Of a DNA stretch of 64,000 nt, positions 36,561 through 47,095 are shown piece after piece. The stretch spans positions 54,455-118,454 of the forward strand of contig AAZW01000011.1 in NCBI GenBank assembly GCA_000169995.1, written 5' to 3'. The first letter of the stretch is position 1. Each line of letters begins with the position of its first letter. Both the position numbers and the translations under genes were made by a program. Below the pieces are notes generated by a model, which worked only from the letters and a program-made list of their open reading frames with translations, ran no database searches and was not told where the DNA came from. This stretch comes from Vibrionales bacterium SWAT-3. Its GTDB lineage: Bacteria > Pseudomonadota > Gammaproteobacteria > Enterobacterales > Vibrionaceae.

Positions 36561-37781
36561 TTATAGAAAGCTTGCACCGTATTCCATTGGCGATGTACCA
36601 AAGTAAGACGCTAAGCTTTGGCCGATATCAGCGAACGTATCACGACGACCTAAAGAACCAGCAGGAACATTTTTACCGTAAACAATCACTGGGATGTGTT
36701 CACGAGTATGGTCTGTACCTGGCCATGTTGGATCACAACCGTGGTCAGCAGTAAGGATAAGTACATCATCCTCTTTCATCATATCGATGATTTCATTGAT
36801 ACGACCATCGAAGTACTCAAGCGCAGCAGCGTAGCCCGCAACATCACGGCGGTGACCGTAAGCTGAGTCAAAATCAACGAAGTTAGTGAAGACGATGGTG
36901 TTATCACCTGCTTCATTGATCGCTTCTTTGGTTGCTTCAAATAGCGCAGGGATACCCGTTGCCTTTGTTTTCTGAGTAATACCGCAACCAGCGTAAATAT
37001 CAGAGATCTTACCGATTGAGTGAACGTTACCGCCCTTCTCATCAACAAGCTTCTGAAGAATCGTTGCTGCCGGTGGCTCAACAGAAAGGTCACGACGGTT
37101 ACCAGTGCGCTCAAATTGACCTTTACCCGGACCAACGAACGGACGCGCGATAACACGACCAATGTTGTACTCTTCTAGCTCTTCACGAGCAATCTGACAA
37201 AGGTCTAATAGGTTTTGCAAACCGAATGTCTCTTCATGACACGCGATTTGGAATACTGAGTCAGCAGACGTGTAGAAGATCGGAAGACCTGTCTTCATGT
37301 GCTCTTCACCTAGGTTATCTAGGATCTCAGTACCTGATGAGTGGCAGTTACCTAGGAAGCCAGACAAACCTGCACGCTCAAGAATGCGATCAGTCAGCTC
37401 TTTAGGGAAGCTGTTCTCTTTGTCGGTGAAGTAGCCCCAGTCAAACAGTACCGGTACACCCGCAATTTCCCAGTGACCTGATGGCGTATCTTTACCTGAA
37501 GACAGCTCAGCAGCGTGACCGTAAGCACCAATGATTTCTGCGTCTGCATCCATACCTGGAGCAAAACGACCTGTAGACTCTTTGTGAGCCATCGCTAAAC
37601 CTAGTTTAGACAGGTTTGGTAGCGTCAGAGGACCTTGACGATCGGCATTGTCTGCAAGACCTTTATCACAATGGTCTGCGATGTGGCCCATAGTGTCAGA
37701 ACCTACATCACCGAATTTGTCTGCATCCGCGGTTTCACCGATACCGAATGAATCTAAAACTAAAATAAATGCTCTTTTCAT
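36561..37781 (-). CDS. deoB: Phosphopentomutase DeoB
   Basis: About 406 residues of the alkaline-phosphatase superfamily. Metal-binding aspartate in LVLDSFGIG at the N-terminus, [11 protein letters not shown] (phosphoacceptor threonine) and the C-terminal [20 protein letters not shown] set of metal ligands are present. It interconverts ribose- and deoxyribose-1- and 5-phosphates, linking nucleoside breakdown to DeoC. The start at 37781 has GGTGAAG upstream. It lies between deoA and deoD. Confidence 0.95.
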   Translation of the reverse strand: MKRAFILVLDSFGIGETADADKFGDVGSDTMGHIADHCDKGLADNADRQGPLTLPNLSKLGLAMAHKESTGRFAPGMDADAEIIGAYGHAAELSSGKDTPSGHWEIAGVPVLFDWGYFTDKENSFPKELTDRILERAGLSGFLGNCHSSGTEILDNLGEEHMKTGLPIFYTSADSVFQIACHEETFGLQNLLDLCQIAREELEEYNIGRVIARPFVGPGKGQFERTGNRRDLSVEPPAATILQKLVDEKGGNVHSIGKISDIYAGCGITQKTKATGIPALFEATKEAINEAGDNTIVFTNFVDFDSAYGHRRDVAGYAAALEYFDGRINEIIDMMKEDDVLILTADHGCDPTWPGTDHTREHIPVIVYGKNVPAGSLGRRDTFADIGQSLASYFGTSPMEYGASFL

Positions 37782-37856
37782 TTTCTTCACCAACTTATTG
37801 CTCTTTGCACCAGCATTTGATCATCGGTATACGCGAGGTATACCGATATTTGTTAT

Positions 37857-39185
37857 TTACACGTCTTCAGAACGAATCTGACGGTAAACGTCTGGTGTTG
37901 CTGTATATTCTCCGCCCACAGTGATTGCATTTTGTAATGCCGTTGCAGCTTCTTGCCACTGTTGTTCGTTGCGAGCATGAATCATTGCTAATGGCTTATC
38001 TTCACTTGCTACTTCACCTAGGCGAATAAAGTGATCAAAACCGACTGCGTAATCAATGCTGTCCGTTGCTACGCGGCGACCACCGCCCATACCAACGACA
38101 GCCATACCAATTGCACGAGTATCCATTGCTGATACCACACCGCTTTCTAGCGCGTACACTGGTTTAATAATTTCTGCTTTTTCTAGGTAGTTATCGTAGT
38201 TTTCTACGAAGTCTGCTGGACCACCAAGGCCCGCCACCATTTTACCGAAGCACTCTGCTGCTTTACCGTTATCCAGTACTGCCATCAGTTTTTCGCGCGC
38301 TTCTTCTGAATCTTTTGCAAGGTTGCCAAGCACTAGCATTTCAGCACACGATGCCATCGTAATTTCTAGCAAACGTGGGTTACGGTATTCACCCGTTAGG
38401 AATTGAACCGCTTCGCGAACTTCTACTGCATTACCCGCAGAAGAAGCAAGAACTTGGTTCATGTCCGTCAGGATTGCTGTTGTTTTCGTGCCAGCACCGT
38501 TTGCTACTGCAACGATAGATTTCGCTAGCTCTTCAGACGCTTCGTAAGTCGGCATGAATGCACCTGAACCTACTTTTGCGTCCATCACTAGAGAGTCTAG
38601 GCCAGCAGCCAGTTTCTTAGATAGGATTGAAGCCGTGATTAGCGAGATGTTATCGACTGTTGCTGTGATATCACGCGTCGCGTAAACACGCTTATCAGCT
38701 GGCGCTAAGTCGCCCGTTTGACCGATGATAGCAACACCCGCGTCTTTGGTTACTTCACCAAACACTTCATTTGTCGGTGTAATGTTGTAACCCGGGATAG
38801 ATTCTAGCTTGTCTAGGGTACCGCCAGTGTGGCCTAAGCCACGACCAGAGATCATTGGAACGAAACCGCCACATGCTGCCACCATAGGGCCCAACATCAG
38901 AGAAGTAACGTCACCAACACCACCAGTAGAGTGCTTATCAACGATTGGGCCATCAAAATTCATGTGGCTCCAGTCAATCACCATGCCTGAGTCGCGCATT
39001 GCACACGTTAGTGCGATACGTTCTGGCATTGTCATTTCGTTGAAGAAGATAGCCATTGCGAATGCTGCAATTTGGCCTTCAGAAACCGTGTTTTTAGCGA
39101 CGCCTTGAATGAAGAAGTTAATTTCTTCGGCTGTTAAGACTTCACCGTCACGTTTTCTGCGAATAATTTCTTGAGGTAGATACAT
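37857..39185 (-). CDS. deoA: Thymidine phosphorylase DeoA
   Basis: About 442 residues of the pyrimidine nucleoside phosphorylase family. The signature [20 protein letters not shown] and the phosphate-binding region [14 protein letters not shown] are intact; SGRG and [16 protein letters not shown] blocks are also present. It converts thymidine and phosphate to thymine and deoxyribose-1-phosphate. GGGAGG precedes the ATG at 39185; the upstream in-frame part to 39254 is rejected. Second gene of the deo operon after deoC. Confidence 0.95.
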   Translation of the reverse strand: MYLPQEIIRRKRDGEVLTAEEINFFIQGVAKNTVSEGQIAAFAMAIFFNEMTMPERIALTCAMRDSGMVIDWSHMNFDGPIVDKHSTGGVGDVTSLMLGPMVAACGGFVPMISGRGLGHTGGTLDKLESIPGYNITPTNEVFGEVTKDAGVAIIGQTGDLAPADKRVYATRDITATVDNISLITASILSKKLAAGLDSLVMDAKVGSGAFMPTYEASEELAKSIVAVANGAGTKTTAILTDMNQVLASSAGNAVEVREAVQFLTGEYRNPRLLEITMASCAEMLVLGNLAKDSEEAREKLMAVLDNGKAAECFGKMVAGLGGPADFVENYDNYLEKAEIIKPVYALESGVVSAMDTRAIGMAVVGMGGGRRVATDSIDYAVGFDHFIRLGEVASEDKPLAMIHARNEQQWQEAATALQNAITVGGEYTATPDVYRQIRSEDV

Positions 39186-39278
39186 TAGTGCCTCCCAAAC
39201 TCTAGTGAGTATGGTTTGTAGGGAAAGAGGTAATATGGAGTGACTTAACGCCACTCCATCAAACAGACTTTTAAAGGA

Positions 39279-40055
39279 TTAGTATGCTGCTGGATCAGCA
39301 GTTTCGTCTGTCACTTCTAATGTATTAAGAAGGTTGGTTAGTAGGCTTGAAGCACCAAAGCGGTAGTGCATGTTGTCTGCCCACTCAGCACCTAGTAGCT
39401 CATCAGCCATCGCTAGGTATTGTGCTGCATCTTCAGCGGTACGTACGCCACCTGCTGGTTTGAAACCAACAGTTTTAGCAACGCCCATGTCACGGATAAC
39501 TTCTAGCATCATGCGTGCGTACTCTGGAGTCGCGTTTACTGGCACTTTACCTGTTGAAGTTTTGATGAAGTCAGCGCCTGCTTTGATACAAATCTCAGAT
39601 GCTTTCTTGATCAGTGCTTCTTCTTTTAGCTCACCAGTTTCGATGATTACTTTCAGTGTGATGTCGCCACATGCTTCTTTACACTGTTTAACTAGCTCGA
39701 AACCTACTTCTTCGTTGCCAGCGATTAGAGCGCGGTATGGGAATACTACGTCTACTTCGTCTGCACCGTATGCTACTGCTGCTTTTGTTTCAGCAACTGC
39801 GATCTCGATGTCATCATTACCATGAGGGAAGTTAGTTACAGTCGCAATACGTACTTCTGGAGTACCTTGCTCACGCAACGCTTTCTTAGCTGCTGGGATA
39901 AAGCGAGGGTAAATACAGATTGCAGCTGTGTTGCCCACTGCAGTCTTCGCGTCGTGACAAAGCGCTACAACTTTTTCAGTTGTGTCGTCGTCATTTAGCG
40001 TAGTTAGGTCCATAAGTTTAAGTGCACGTAGAGCTGCTGCTTTTAAATCGCTCAT
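39279..40055 (-). CDS. deoC: Deoxyribose-phosphate aldolase DeoC
   Basis: A 258-residue class I aldolase (TIM barrel). The Schiff-base lysine region [16 protein letters not shown], the second essential lysine in [14 protein letters not shown] and [11 protein letters not shown] are all present. It cleaves deoxyribose-5-phosphate to acetaldehyde and glyceraldehyde-3-phosphate, ending nucleoside catabolism. First gene of deoC-deoA-deoB-deoD, behind a leader of about 440 bases. Confidence 0.96.
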   Translation of the reverse strand: MSDLKAAALRALKLMDLTTLNDDDTTEKVVALCHDAKTAVGNTAAICIYPRFIPAAKKALREQGTPEVRIATVTNFPHGNDDIEIAVAETKAAVAYGADEVDVVFPYRALIAGNEEVGFELVKQCKEACGDITLKVIIETGELKEEALIKKASEICIKAGADFIKTSTGKVPVNATPEYARMMLEVIRDMGVAKTVGFKPAGGVRTAEDAAQYLAMADELLGAEWADNMHYRFGASSLLTNLLNTLEVTDETADPAAY

Positions 40056-40492
40056 TTCTATCTCCGATCAATATATTCAAATAGTTAACTACTTCGCCCT
40101 CCATCCAGTATAGATGGATATCTTAGTAATGCTCAGTAGTCACAAATGAACGGACTTGGTTCCCTGAAGACTTGATAACTTTCGCTATCAATTGCAATCC
40201 TTGTCACCGCACAGTACCAGTTTGGTCTATGGCACAACAAATCAGTCATGTTGTGTCTAACATCTATAGCGTATCGCTAAGTTTGGCTTAATCCCAGAAG
40301 AATAACTGCGGACGAATCCAAGCGGTTGCTTTCTTGCCAACAAGAGACATCCTATCCCTTGAGCCTATACATTATAGGTATCCATTAATAAATTGTAGTG
40401 CTCCTTAGAACGCAAACGGTTTGTATCTCAAAAAAACATTCTCGACCCACCATCGAATCAAACTCATATTCAGAATCGACAGGCCTAAAAAC
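40056..40492. other. Long non-coding leader/promoter region of the deo operon
   Basis: No gene is visible in these 437 bases. Operons of this family are known to use distant promoters and CytR, DeoR and CRP sites. I see ATTGCAAT at 40191-40198, which resembles a CytR half-site, and a small hairpin CCATC/GATGG at about 40100-40116. Neither is decisive. The region may be transcribed as a leader. Confidence 0.4.
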
Positions 40493-40526
40493 AAAAAAGC
40501 CCCGCAGCAATTTCTTGCTACGGGGC
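40493..40526 (-). terminator. Terminator downstream of nupC
   Basis: On the minus strand GCCCCGTAGCAA, GAAA loop, TTGCTGCGGGGC, then six T (one mismatch or wobble in a 12-bp stem). It separates nupC from the deo operon. Confidence 0.9.
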
Positions 40527-40564
40527 GATATTAAAGTGGCGTCTATATAATCTAATCTACTTAA

Positions 40565-41827
40565 TTAGAAAGATAGGAAGAAGCCAGCAATTGTTGCTGC
40601 CATCAGGTTAGATAGAGTACCAGCAATAACCGCTTTAACACCCATACGTGCGATGTCTTGGCGACGGCTTGGTGCAATACCACCTAGGCCACCTAGTAGA
40701 ATCGCAATAGAAGAAAGGTTTGCGAAACCACATAGTGCGAATGCGATGATAGCTTGAGTCTTCTCAGACATCACTTGACCAGTCGCTGCAACAACTTGAG
40801 CGTTTTCACCAACGTATGGTACGAAGTTTAGGTATGCAACGAATTCGTTAACAACTGTCTTCTGACCAATGAAAGAACCAGCAATAGTTGCTTCTTCCCA
40901 TGGAACACCAATGATGAATGCTAGCGGTGCGAAGATCCAACCTAGAAGAAGTTCTAGAGTTAGGTTTTCCATACCGAACCAACCACCGATGCCACCTAGG
41001 ATACCGTTGATTAGAGCAATTAGACCGATGAATGCTAGTAGCATTGCACCAACGTTTAGAGCTAGTTGTAGACCAACTGATGCGCCGCCTGCTGCTGCGT
41101 CGATAACGTTAGCTGGCTTGTCGTCGCCGCCGTCGATGTCGTCAGCGATGTTGTCGTCTGGCGTATCTGTTTCAGGCTTGATGATTTTAGCGAATAGTAG
41201 ACCACCAGGTGCTGCCATGAATGACGCTGCAACTAGGTACTCTAGAGGAACACCCATAGATGCGTAACCCGCTAGTACACCACCAGCTACAGATGCTAGA
41301 CCACCACACATTACTGCGAATAGTTCAGAGTTAGTCATCTTAGGAACAAATGGACGAACAACTAGAGGAGCTTCTGTTTGGCCAACGAAGATGTTTGCTG
41401 CTGCAGACATTGACTCGGCGCGAGAAGTACCTAGAGCTTTCTGAAGGCCACCACCAAGAACTCTGATTACTAGCTGCATTACACCAATGTAGTAAAGTAC
41501 AGAGATAAGTGCAGAGAAGAAAATCAGTGTTGGTAGAACTTGGAAAGCAAAGATGAAACCGATACCGTCAACAGAGAAGTTAACTAGGCTGCCGAATAGG
41601 AAACCAGTACCGTCTTTACCGTAGTCGATTACGTTTGCTACACCAGCAGAGAAACCTGCAAGCAAATCACGACCCCAAGGGATGTAAAGTACGAATGCAC
41701 CAAGTGCGAATTGGATAGCGAATGCGCCACCCACTGTTCTAAAGTTAATAGCTTTGCGGTTGTCAGATAGTAGTACTGCGATTGCAATCAGTACAACCAT
41801 ACCGACTAGGCTCATAAACAGGCTCAT
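40565..41827 (-). CDS. nupC: NupC concentrative nucleoside transporter
   Basis: A 420-residue CNT-family inner-membrane symporter. Multiple helices are visible, with [20 protein letters not shown] (the conserved CNT nucleoside-site motif with QTEAP), [20 protein letters not shown] and [20 protein letters not shown]. It imports nucleosides with sodium or protons. A short acidic loop ([18 protein letters not shown]) in the middle is peculiar but seems an ordinary cytoplasmic linker. Placed before the deo operon, it supplies its substrates. Confidence 0.92.
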   Translation of the reverse strand: MSLFMSLVGMVVLIAIAVLLSDNRKAINFRTVGGAFAIQFALGAFVLYIPWGRDLLAGFSAGVANVIDYGKDGTGFLFGSLVNFSVDGIGFIFAFQVLPTLIFFSALISVLYYIGVMQLVIRVLGGGLQKALGTSRAESMSAAANIFVGQTEAPLVVRPFVPKMTNSELFAVMCGGLASVAGGVLAGYASMGVPLEYLVAASFMAAPGGLLFAKIIKPETDTPDDNIADDIDGGDDKPANVIDAAAGGASVGLQLALNVGAMLLAFIGLIALINGILGGIGGWFGMENLTLELLLGWIFAPLAFIIGVPWEEATIAGSFIGQKTVVNEFVAYLNFVPYVGENAQVVAATGQVMSEKTQAIIAFALCGFANLSSIAILLGGLGGIAPSRRQDIARMGVKAVIAGTLSNLMAATIAGFFLSF

Positions 41828-42031
41828 AGTTTATGACTTCCTTATTAGTTATTTATTGGCGTGTTACAAAATGGGGCTATAAAGCGGGGCCAATTATACT
41901 CATGCGACCACTAATAAAGTAATGCCGCCCTCACACTTTCGTAGAAGATTCATGTACCATTCACACGCAAATGTGACCCAAATAGCAATGTGGATGCAAT
42001 TTACGCAAACGATAAACAAAAACATTAGATT

Positions 42032-42844
42032 TTATTCACATATACAGAATGCGCGATGGCTATTTTGCCAAACTTGCGTTGCAATCGATTGCTTTGGCTC
42101 TTTTCTAAGCAAAAAAAGTTCATTTGATATCGTAACTAAATGTTTGGAATGATTAACATTTCCTTGGTTTCCATAGGTTGGCATATCCGGAGCATCGGTC
42201 TCTAACACCAAGCTCTCAAGCGGCAATTTAGCGATGGTTGTGCGTGTTTTTTGTGCTCTTGGGTAAGTTATCGTTCCACCGACACCAATATAGAAACCGA
42301 ACTTAATCCAAGCTAAAGCTTGCTGTTCACTTCCTGAAAAACCGTGAATTACCCCACCTAAAGTAAACTTATGCTGCTTTATTAGTTGAATAAGACGGTT
42401 GTAAGACTTCCTTTCATGGATAATCAGAGGCAAATTAAATGCCTTGGCAAGCTCCATTTGTTGGATGAAAAAGCGCTCTTGTTTCTCCTGTTCCACATCC
42501 ACAAAAAAGTCCAACCCACACTCGCCAATGGCCACACACTGACGTGTTTTTGAAGCGAGTAATTGATGAAGTTCTTCAAATTGCACCTCATCCGCTTGCT
42601 TTAAAAAGTAAGGATGGAAGCCTAATGCGTAGTAAACATTGGGGTGAGATTGCGCGATTTTTTCAAGCTTATGCCAGTTATTTTGACCGATAGAAGGAAT
42701 GAGTAACTTCTCAACTTGAGCCTGTTTTGCCTCTTTGATATACCCATCAACGCTCTGCTCATGGGTAAAACCTTGCTCAAACGCCTCAAAGTCCGCGTGG
42801 CAATGTGTATCAAATAGCGGAAAATCACTTGTTTGCTGTGTCAT
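42032..42844 (-). CDS. yjjV: TatD-family metal-dependent hydrolase YjjV
   Basis: About 270 residues, TatD-type metallo-hydrolase (TIM barrel). LFDTHCHADFEAF gives the HxH metal motif; AIGECGLDFFVD the metal glutamate; LPLIIHERKSY and GVIHGFSGS the later histidines; LVLETDAPDMP the last aspartate. Family members are metal-dependent nucleases. GGGAAAG precedes the ATG at 42844, which overlaps the upstream small DUF5363-type gene by 20 bases. The longer in-frame reading to 42934 lies inside that gene. Confidence 0.88.
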   Translation of the reverse strand: MTQQTSDFPLFDTHCHADFEAFEQGFTHEQSVDGYIKEAKQAQVEKLLIPSIGQNNWHKLEKIAQSHPNVYYALGFHPYFLKQADEVQFEELHQLLASKTRQCVAIGECGLDFFVDVEQEKQERFFIQQMELAKAFNLPLIIHERKSYNRLIQLIKQHKFTLGGVIHGFSGSEQQALAWIKFGFYIGVGGTITYPRAQKTRTTIAKLPLESLVLETDAPDMPTYGNQGNVNHSKHLVTISNELFLLRKEPKQSIATQVWQNSHRAFCICE

Positions 42845-42980
42845 CTTTCCCACTCTCAGCTTCCTGCCCTTGAGGATCTCGACGATAAGGAACACAGCTG
42901 CGCTTGTTTTCAGGCGTGAGTCCAAGCTCTTCACACCACTTATCGTATTTCCTAACCCAAGCTTTTATCCAACCCAACAT
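42825..42980 (-). CDS. DUF5363-type small protein (51 residues)
   Basis: From an ATG at 42980 with GAGG five bases upstream, the frame encodes MLGWIKAWVRKYDKWCEELG, then a LTPENKRSCVPYRRDP block and an acidic tail, ending at 42825. The W/C-rich start and ENKRSCVPYRRDP motif resemble DUF5363 proteins of gammaproteobacteria. It overlaps the yjjV start by 20 bases, so the two are likely translationally coupled. Function unknown. Confidence 0.72.
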   Translation of the reverse strand: MLGWIKAWVRKYDKWCEELGLTPENKRSCVPYRRDPQGQEAESGKDDTANK

Positions 42981-43017
42981 ATTTACCTCAAGCTTACAGT
43001 CTCAAATAACACGCATT

Positions 43018-43051
43018 AAAAAACGCCTATTGAAGAACAATAGACGTTTTT
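43018..43051 (-). terminator. Terminator downstream of prfC
   Basis: On the minus strand AAAACGTCTATTG, five bases, CAATAGGCGTTTTTT: a 13-bp stem with one wobble pair followed by T residues. Confidence 0.85.
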
Positions 43052-43078
43052 GTTTAACTCGAATAGAGCTTGAAGAAA

Positions 43079-44659
43079 TTAGTGCTCGCGCGTCGCTCGG
43101 AACTTAACGTCTGGGAAACGTTCTGAAGCTAGGTTCAGGTTCACCATCGTTGGTGCGATGTAAGACAGGTTATCACCACCATCTAGCGCCAGGTTAGATT
43201 GGTTCTTACGTTTGAACTCTTCCAGTTTCTTAGCGTCATCACACTCAACCCAACGAGCTGTTGCAACGTTAACACCTTCGTAGATAGCTTCTACGTTGTA
43301 TTCTGCTTTCAGTCGCGCTACAACTACGTCGAACTGAAGTACACCAACCGCACCAACGATCAGGTCGTTGTTCTGCATAGGGCGGAATACTTGCACTGCA
43401 CCTTCTTCTGAAAGCTGAACCAAGCCTTTTAGAAGTTGCTTCTGCTTTAGAGGATCACGTAGACGAATACGACGGAATAGCTCAGGCGCAAAGTTTGGAA
43501 TACCAGAGAACTTCAGGTTCTCACCTTGAGTAAAGGTATCACCAATTTGAATTGTGCCGTGGTTATGCAGACCGATAATGTCACCTGCATATGCTTTTTC
43601 AGCACGTGCACGGTCACCCGCCATGAAAGTTACCGCATCAGAAATGCTAACGTTCTTACCGGTACGAACATGGTTCATCTTCATACCTTGGCTGTAAGTA
43701 CCAGATACGATACGCATGAAAGCGATACGGTCACGGTGTTTAGGGTCCATGTTTGCTTGGATCTTAAATACGAAACCAGAGAACTTCTCTTCTGTTGCAA
43801 CAACATCACGCTCGTTAGCTTGGCGAGTTTGCGGTGCCGGAGCCCACTTCGTTAGGCCATCAAGCATATGGTCAACACCAAAGTTACCCAGTGCAGTACC
43901 GAAGTAAACAGGCGTTAGCTCACCAGCAAGGAACAGGTCGTGATCAAACTCAGGACAAGCACCAATAACAAGCTCTAGCTCTTCACGTACGCTTTCCGCT
44001 AGATCAGCACCTACCGCTTCATCTAGATCTGGGTTATCTAAACCTTTGATGATACGAACTTCTTGGATCTCGTGGCCGTGGCCAGATTCGTACAAGATCG
44101 TTTCGTCACGGTGAATGTGGTAAACACCTTTAAACTCTTTACCACAACCAATTGGCCATGAAATTGGAGCACAAGCCATACCTAGCTCGCTTTCTACTTC
44201 ATCAAGCACTTCCATTGGATCACGAACGTCACGGTCAAGTTTGTTCATAAACGTTACGATTGGTGTATCACGCAGACGCGTTACTTCCATCAGTTTACGA
44301 GTACGATCCTCGACACCTTTCGCAGCATCGATAACCATCAAACAAGAGTCAACCGCCGTTAATGTACGGTACGTATCTTCCGAGAAATCTTCGTGTCCTG
44401 GAGTATCGAGTAGGTTTACTAGGCAATCATTGTATGGGAATTGCATTACCGACGTAGTTACCGAGATACCACGTTCTTTTTCCATCTCCATCCAGTCAGA
44501 TTTAGCGTGCTGGTTAGAGCCACGGCCTTTTACGGTACCCGCTTTCTGAATCGCGTTTCCGAATAAAAGAACTTTTTCAGTAATCGTGGTTTTACCCGCA
44601 TCCGGGTGAGAGATAATTGCAAACGTTCTACGTTTGCTCACTTCTTGTTGGAAAGACAT
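43079..44659 (-). CDS. prfC: Peptide chain release factor 3
   Basis: A 526-residue translational GTPase. G1 is [16 protein letters not shown] at residues 13-28, [13 protein letters not shown] is switch [18 protein letters not shown] is G3 and [11 protein letters not shown] is G4. These are RF3-specific forms. RF3 removes RF1 and RF2 from the ribosome after termination. GGGCG precedes the start. Own terminators on both sides, so monocistronic. Confidence 0.96.
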   Translation of the reverse strand: MSFQQEVSKRRTFAIISHPDAGKTTITEKVLLFGNAIQKAGTVKGRGSNQHAKSDWMEMEKERGISVTTSVMQFPYNDCLVNLLDTPGHEDFSEDTYRTLTAVDSCLMVIDAAKGVEDRTRKLMEVTRLRDTPIVTFMNKLDRDVRDPMEVLDEVESELGMACAPISWPIGCGKEFKGVYHIHRDETILYESGHGHEIQEVRIIKGLDNPDLDEAVGADLAESVREELELVIGACPEFDHDLFLAGELTPVYFGTALGNFGVDHMLDGLTKWAPAPQTRQANERDVVATEEKFSGFVFKIQANMDPKHRDRIAFMRIVSGTYSQGMKMNHVRTGKNVSISDAVTFMAGDRARAEKAYAGDIIGLHNHGTIQIGDTFTQGENLKFSGIPNFAPELFRRIRLRDPLKQKQLLKGLVQLSEEGAVQVFRPMQNNDLIVGAVGVLQFDVVVARLKAEYNVEAIYEGVNVATARWVECDDAKKLEEFKRKNQSNLALDGGDNLSYIAPTMVNLNLASERFPDVKFRATREH

Positions 44660-44688
44660 AGTCGCCCTTTGCTGATCTAAAGCGTAAA

Positions 44689-44715
44689 AAGGGCAAGTAG
44701 ATAATACTTGCCCTT
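44689..44715 (-). terminator. Terminator downstream of rimI
   Basis: AAGGGCAAGTA, five bases, TACTTGCCCTT: perfect 11-bp arms, followed on the minus strand by TTT and lying between rimI and prfC. Confidence 0.85.
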
Positions 44716-44818
44716 GAATTCTGTGTGCGGATTATACAGAAAGCGTGTCACTTTCTAAAGGGTCAGTTTACACCCTATTTTTCGCTTACTTTCTGCTTAG
44801 CGAAAAGCGACAAGATAA

Positions 44819-45274
44819 CTAGCTAAAAGACATAAAAAGATAGCTCATAATGATGGCATCTTCTTGTCCTTGCTTGGTTGGGTAATAGTTACGACGGCGG
44901 TCCACCTCATTAAAGCCGACCTTTTCGTAAAGGTTAAATGCGTTCACATTACTTTCGCGAACTTCTAACCACGCGCTTTCTGCGTTAGCTTGTTCACACA
45001 TATCTAGGAAGTGCTCAGTCAGCGCTTTACCGTAGCCTTTGCCTTGTTGGCTTGGATCCACAGCAATATTTAATAGCGTTACTTCACCAACGATATTCTG
45101 CGCGAAGAAGTAGCCGACGACTCGCCCATCGACTTCAAGAAAATGGTGACAAGCGCCTCGGCTATCGAGATCTCGGATCATATTTTCTGACCATGGATGA
45201 GAGTGCGCAGCCTGTTCTATCTGCCAAATAGCGTCTAGATGATGTGATGAAGTCGGTAAAAATTGATTAGTCAT
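44819..45274 (-). CDS. rimI: Ribosomal-protein-alanine N-acetyltransferase RimI
   Basis: About 151 residues of the GNAT fold. HPWSENMIRD near residue 30, LLNIAVDPSQQGKGYGKAL (acetyl-CoA binding) and WLEVRESNVNAFNLYEKVGF mark RimI. It acetylates the N-terminal alanine of ribosomal protein S18 after methionine removal. The ATG at 45274 overlaps the holD stop by 8 bases, the standard holD-rimI arrangement; the extended frame to 45415 lies in holD. Confidence 0.92.
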   Translation of the reverse strand: MTNQFLPTSSHHLDAIWQIEQAAHSHPWSENMIRDLDSRGACHHFLEVDGRVVGYFFAQNIVGEVTLLNIAVDPSQQGKGYGKALTEHFLDMCEQANAESAWLEVRESNVNAFNLYEKVGFNEVDRRRNYYPTKQGQEDAIIMSYLFMSFS

Positions 45275-45665
45275 ATGCACAAATTTGTTGCCATAAGTCA
45301 CGGCGATGTTGGTTATTGCCATTGATGTCGGACAACAATGGGGATTGCAGTGTTTTAGCTTTAATCTCTTGAGTCGATTCACAACCTGCAAACCACACCC
45401 ATTCAACATCACCAAATTCGATAGAGGTTAGGTGTTGAGGCTGAATGTGTAGTGCCTGAGATAAATCAAGCTTGATACTTTTCAGCACACGCTCAAACAT
45501 CACTGCGAGCTCGCCCTGAGGTTTTTCAGGCGAAACCAACAGTAACTTGCAATCGCTCGCTAGCGGAGTCAGTTTTGATTCATAACCCGCCAAACGTTCT
45601 GGATGACAAAGCTCCCATTGGCTTATGCCCATCTCTTGCAGGTAATGTGCGTGTGTTTGTGACAT
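45267..45665 (-). CDS. holD: DNA polymerase III psi subunit
   Basis: A 132-residue protein with the HolD start pattern (YLQEMGISQWELCHPERLAG) and a Rossmann-like fold end (PQHLTSIEFGDVEWVWFAGC). HolD bridges the clamp loader to the chi subunit and SSB. Low sequence conservation is normal for this family; the overlap with rimI and the HPERL motif make the call firm. Confidence 0.88.
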   Translation of the reverse strand: MSQTHAHYLQEMGISQWELCHPERLAGYESKLTPLASDCKLLLVSPEKPQGELAVMFERVLKSIKLDLSQALHIQPQHLTSIEFGDVEWVWFAGCESTQEIKAKTLQSPLLSDINGNNQHRRDLWQQICAYD

Positions 45666-45751
45666 ATCTAGGGTTATAACCTTAGGTTGGTGGTGGGCGG
45701 TTTGTTTGAACGAACTTCAAAACCGCTTATGAGAGTTGGGCTGATACTAAC

Positions 45752-45783
45752 AAAAAATAAAGGAGCATCAAGCTCCTTTATTT
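45752..45783 (-). terminator. Terminator of the ubiT-GNAT transcript
   Basis: AAATAAAGGAGC, five bases, GCTCCTTTATTT, followed on the minus strand by a T-run. Confidence 0.85.
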
Positions 45784-45823
45784 AGACTAAATCAGTTTGC
45801 ATCATATTACGTGAGAAGTAGCC

Positions 45824-46327
45824 TTATAACTCATTGAATTCTGGGCTGTAAGCCACTTCACCAGCATGCCCGGTAAGTGCACCTTCAACCAACTCAATGG
45901 CTTGAAAAGCACCTTCAGGTACATCCCAAGCGCAACTCAAACCAAATTCGCTCGCGGCTTTGAAACCAAAACGACCGTAGTACGCAGGATCGCCAAGCAC
46001 GACACAGGCTGGGTAACCAAAATCAACCAAAGTAGAGAAAGCATCTTCAACCAGTGCTTTGGCAATACCTTGATTGCGAAACTCTTCTTTCACTGCAAGC
46101 GGAGCAAGCCCTTGCCAGTTATGATCGTCACCATGCAGCGTGATCGGGCTAAACATCAGGTGCCCAACAACCTCGCCTTCATCAGAACAAGCCACCAGCG
46201 ACAGCGTTAAATGACTATTCTCACGCAAGCTCATAACCAGGTTGGCTTCTGCATCCGTTTCAAAAACAGATTTCAATAAACGATCAATGACAAGTATATC
46301 TGCCGGTGCTTCAGTTCGAATAAGCAT
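45824..46327 (-). CDS. GNAT-family N-acetyltransferase (YhbS-like)
   Basis: A 167-residue GNAT protein with the YhbS-like layout: IVGHLMFSPITL-type strand (here VVGHLMFSPITL), LAVKEEFRNQGIAKALVEDA (acetyl-CoA loop) and VVLGDPAYYGRFGF, the YhbS/UbiT-associated motif. The acceptor is unknown. The ATG at 46327 overlaps the ubiT stop by 17 bases, so it is probably co-translated with ubiT. A yhbS gene also neighbours yhbT (ubiT) in enterobacteria. Confidence 0.85.
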   Translation of the reverse strand: MLIRTEAPADILVIDRLLKSVFETDAEANLVMSLRENSHLTLSLVACSDEGEVVGHLMFSPITLHGDDHNWQGLAPLAVKEEFRNQGIAKALVEDAFSTLVDFGYPACVVLGDPAYYGRFGFKAASEFGLSCAWDVPEGAFQAIELVEGALTGHAGEVAYSPEFNEL

Positions 46328-46838
46328 TCATTACCTCACTTTGTGTATCCGGGGATTGTACTCCCTTCTGCACAAAATCAGCTAATTGATTTAACAAAGT
46401 TTTCAAGGGAGTTGGCAATAAGTCTAAATCTACGCTGTCCATCAAGTTTTTGACCTCTAAACCAAGCTCTGTATCGCCCTCTATAGACAGTCTACGCTGG
46501 AAGAAAAGCGTGTCAGGGTCTTCTTTACGACCGGCAATCAGTACAAGATCATTGAGATTCCCGCTAAAGCTTACATCTTCAGCAACCTCTTTATCTGCTA
46601 CAACCAGTTGCTCATTTTGGTAGCTAATACACCAACTTAACCCCATATCCTTTATCGAGACTTTAAGCCATTTATCTTCTAGGAACTCAAAGTCACCGTC
46701 TTCTAGCGCCTCTTTGAATACGTTCTTAAGCCCCTCTAACAAGGCTCTTTTTTGTACTGTTTTAGGCAATAACTGGACTGGAGATCGCAAAATTGATGCG
46801 GCATTTTGAACTAGTTGAGTGCGAATCTTGTTTATCAC
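46311..46838 (-). CDS. ubiT: UbiT, SCP2-domain ubiquinone synthesis accessory factor
   Basis: About 175 residues, SCP2-like lipid-binding domain: LEDGDFEFLEDKWLKVSIKD and SFSGNLNDLVLIAGRKEDPD are typical of UbiT/YhbT. UbiT helps oxygen-independent ubiquinone synthesis with UbiU and UbiV, which lie 2.5 kb away on the other strand. I chose the GTG at 46838, whose product begins like E. coli UbiT; an in-frame ATG at 46880 has no family support. Overlaps the GNAT gene by 17 bases. Confidence 0.85.
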   Translation of the reverse strand: MINKIRTQLVQNAASILRSPVQLLPKTVQKRALLEGLKNVFKEALEDGDFEFLEDKWLKVSIKDMGLSWCISYQNEQLVVADKEVAEDVSFSGNLNDLVLIAGRKEDPDTLFFQRRLSIEGDTELGLEVKNLMDSVDLDLLPTPLKTLLNQLADFVQKGVQSPDTQSEVMNAYSN

Positions 46839-46903
46839 GTGACTTATCCGTAACTTTGTCAATAATATGGAATGCATCATAGATGATGTTAAGATCTCAG
46901 TTA

Positions 46904-46917
46904 CTGTTATGTATCAA
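46904..46917. promoter_or_regulatory. Possible FNR-type site upstream of ubiT
   Basis: CTGTT, four bases, ATCAA matches the FNR consensus TTGAT-N4-ATCAA at 8 of 10 positions, about 66 bases upstream of the ubiT start. ubiTUV is known to be needed without oxygen, so the idea is plausible but unproven. Confidence 0.3.
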
Positions 46918-47095
46918 ATTAACTTCTGTTTGATGCCCGACCTTTAATATCCTGAAAATCACAGTTATAGTAATTCAGGTAATGAGAATTACAGCGGATC
47001 GCTGCACTCACAGGTAAATATCGATAACCACACAAAAGTAATAACTATTTATCGATTGTGAATAATCAAGCTCTTGGAGAATTGGTAGTACTTTG

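Noticed and set aside
40056..40492. CsrB-like small RNA suggested by several GGA motifs
   Set aside because: The GGA triplets are not placed in regular hairpin loops, and no terminator follows in the same direction before deoC.
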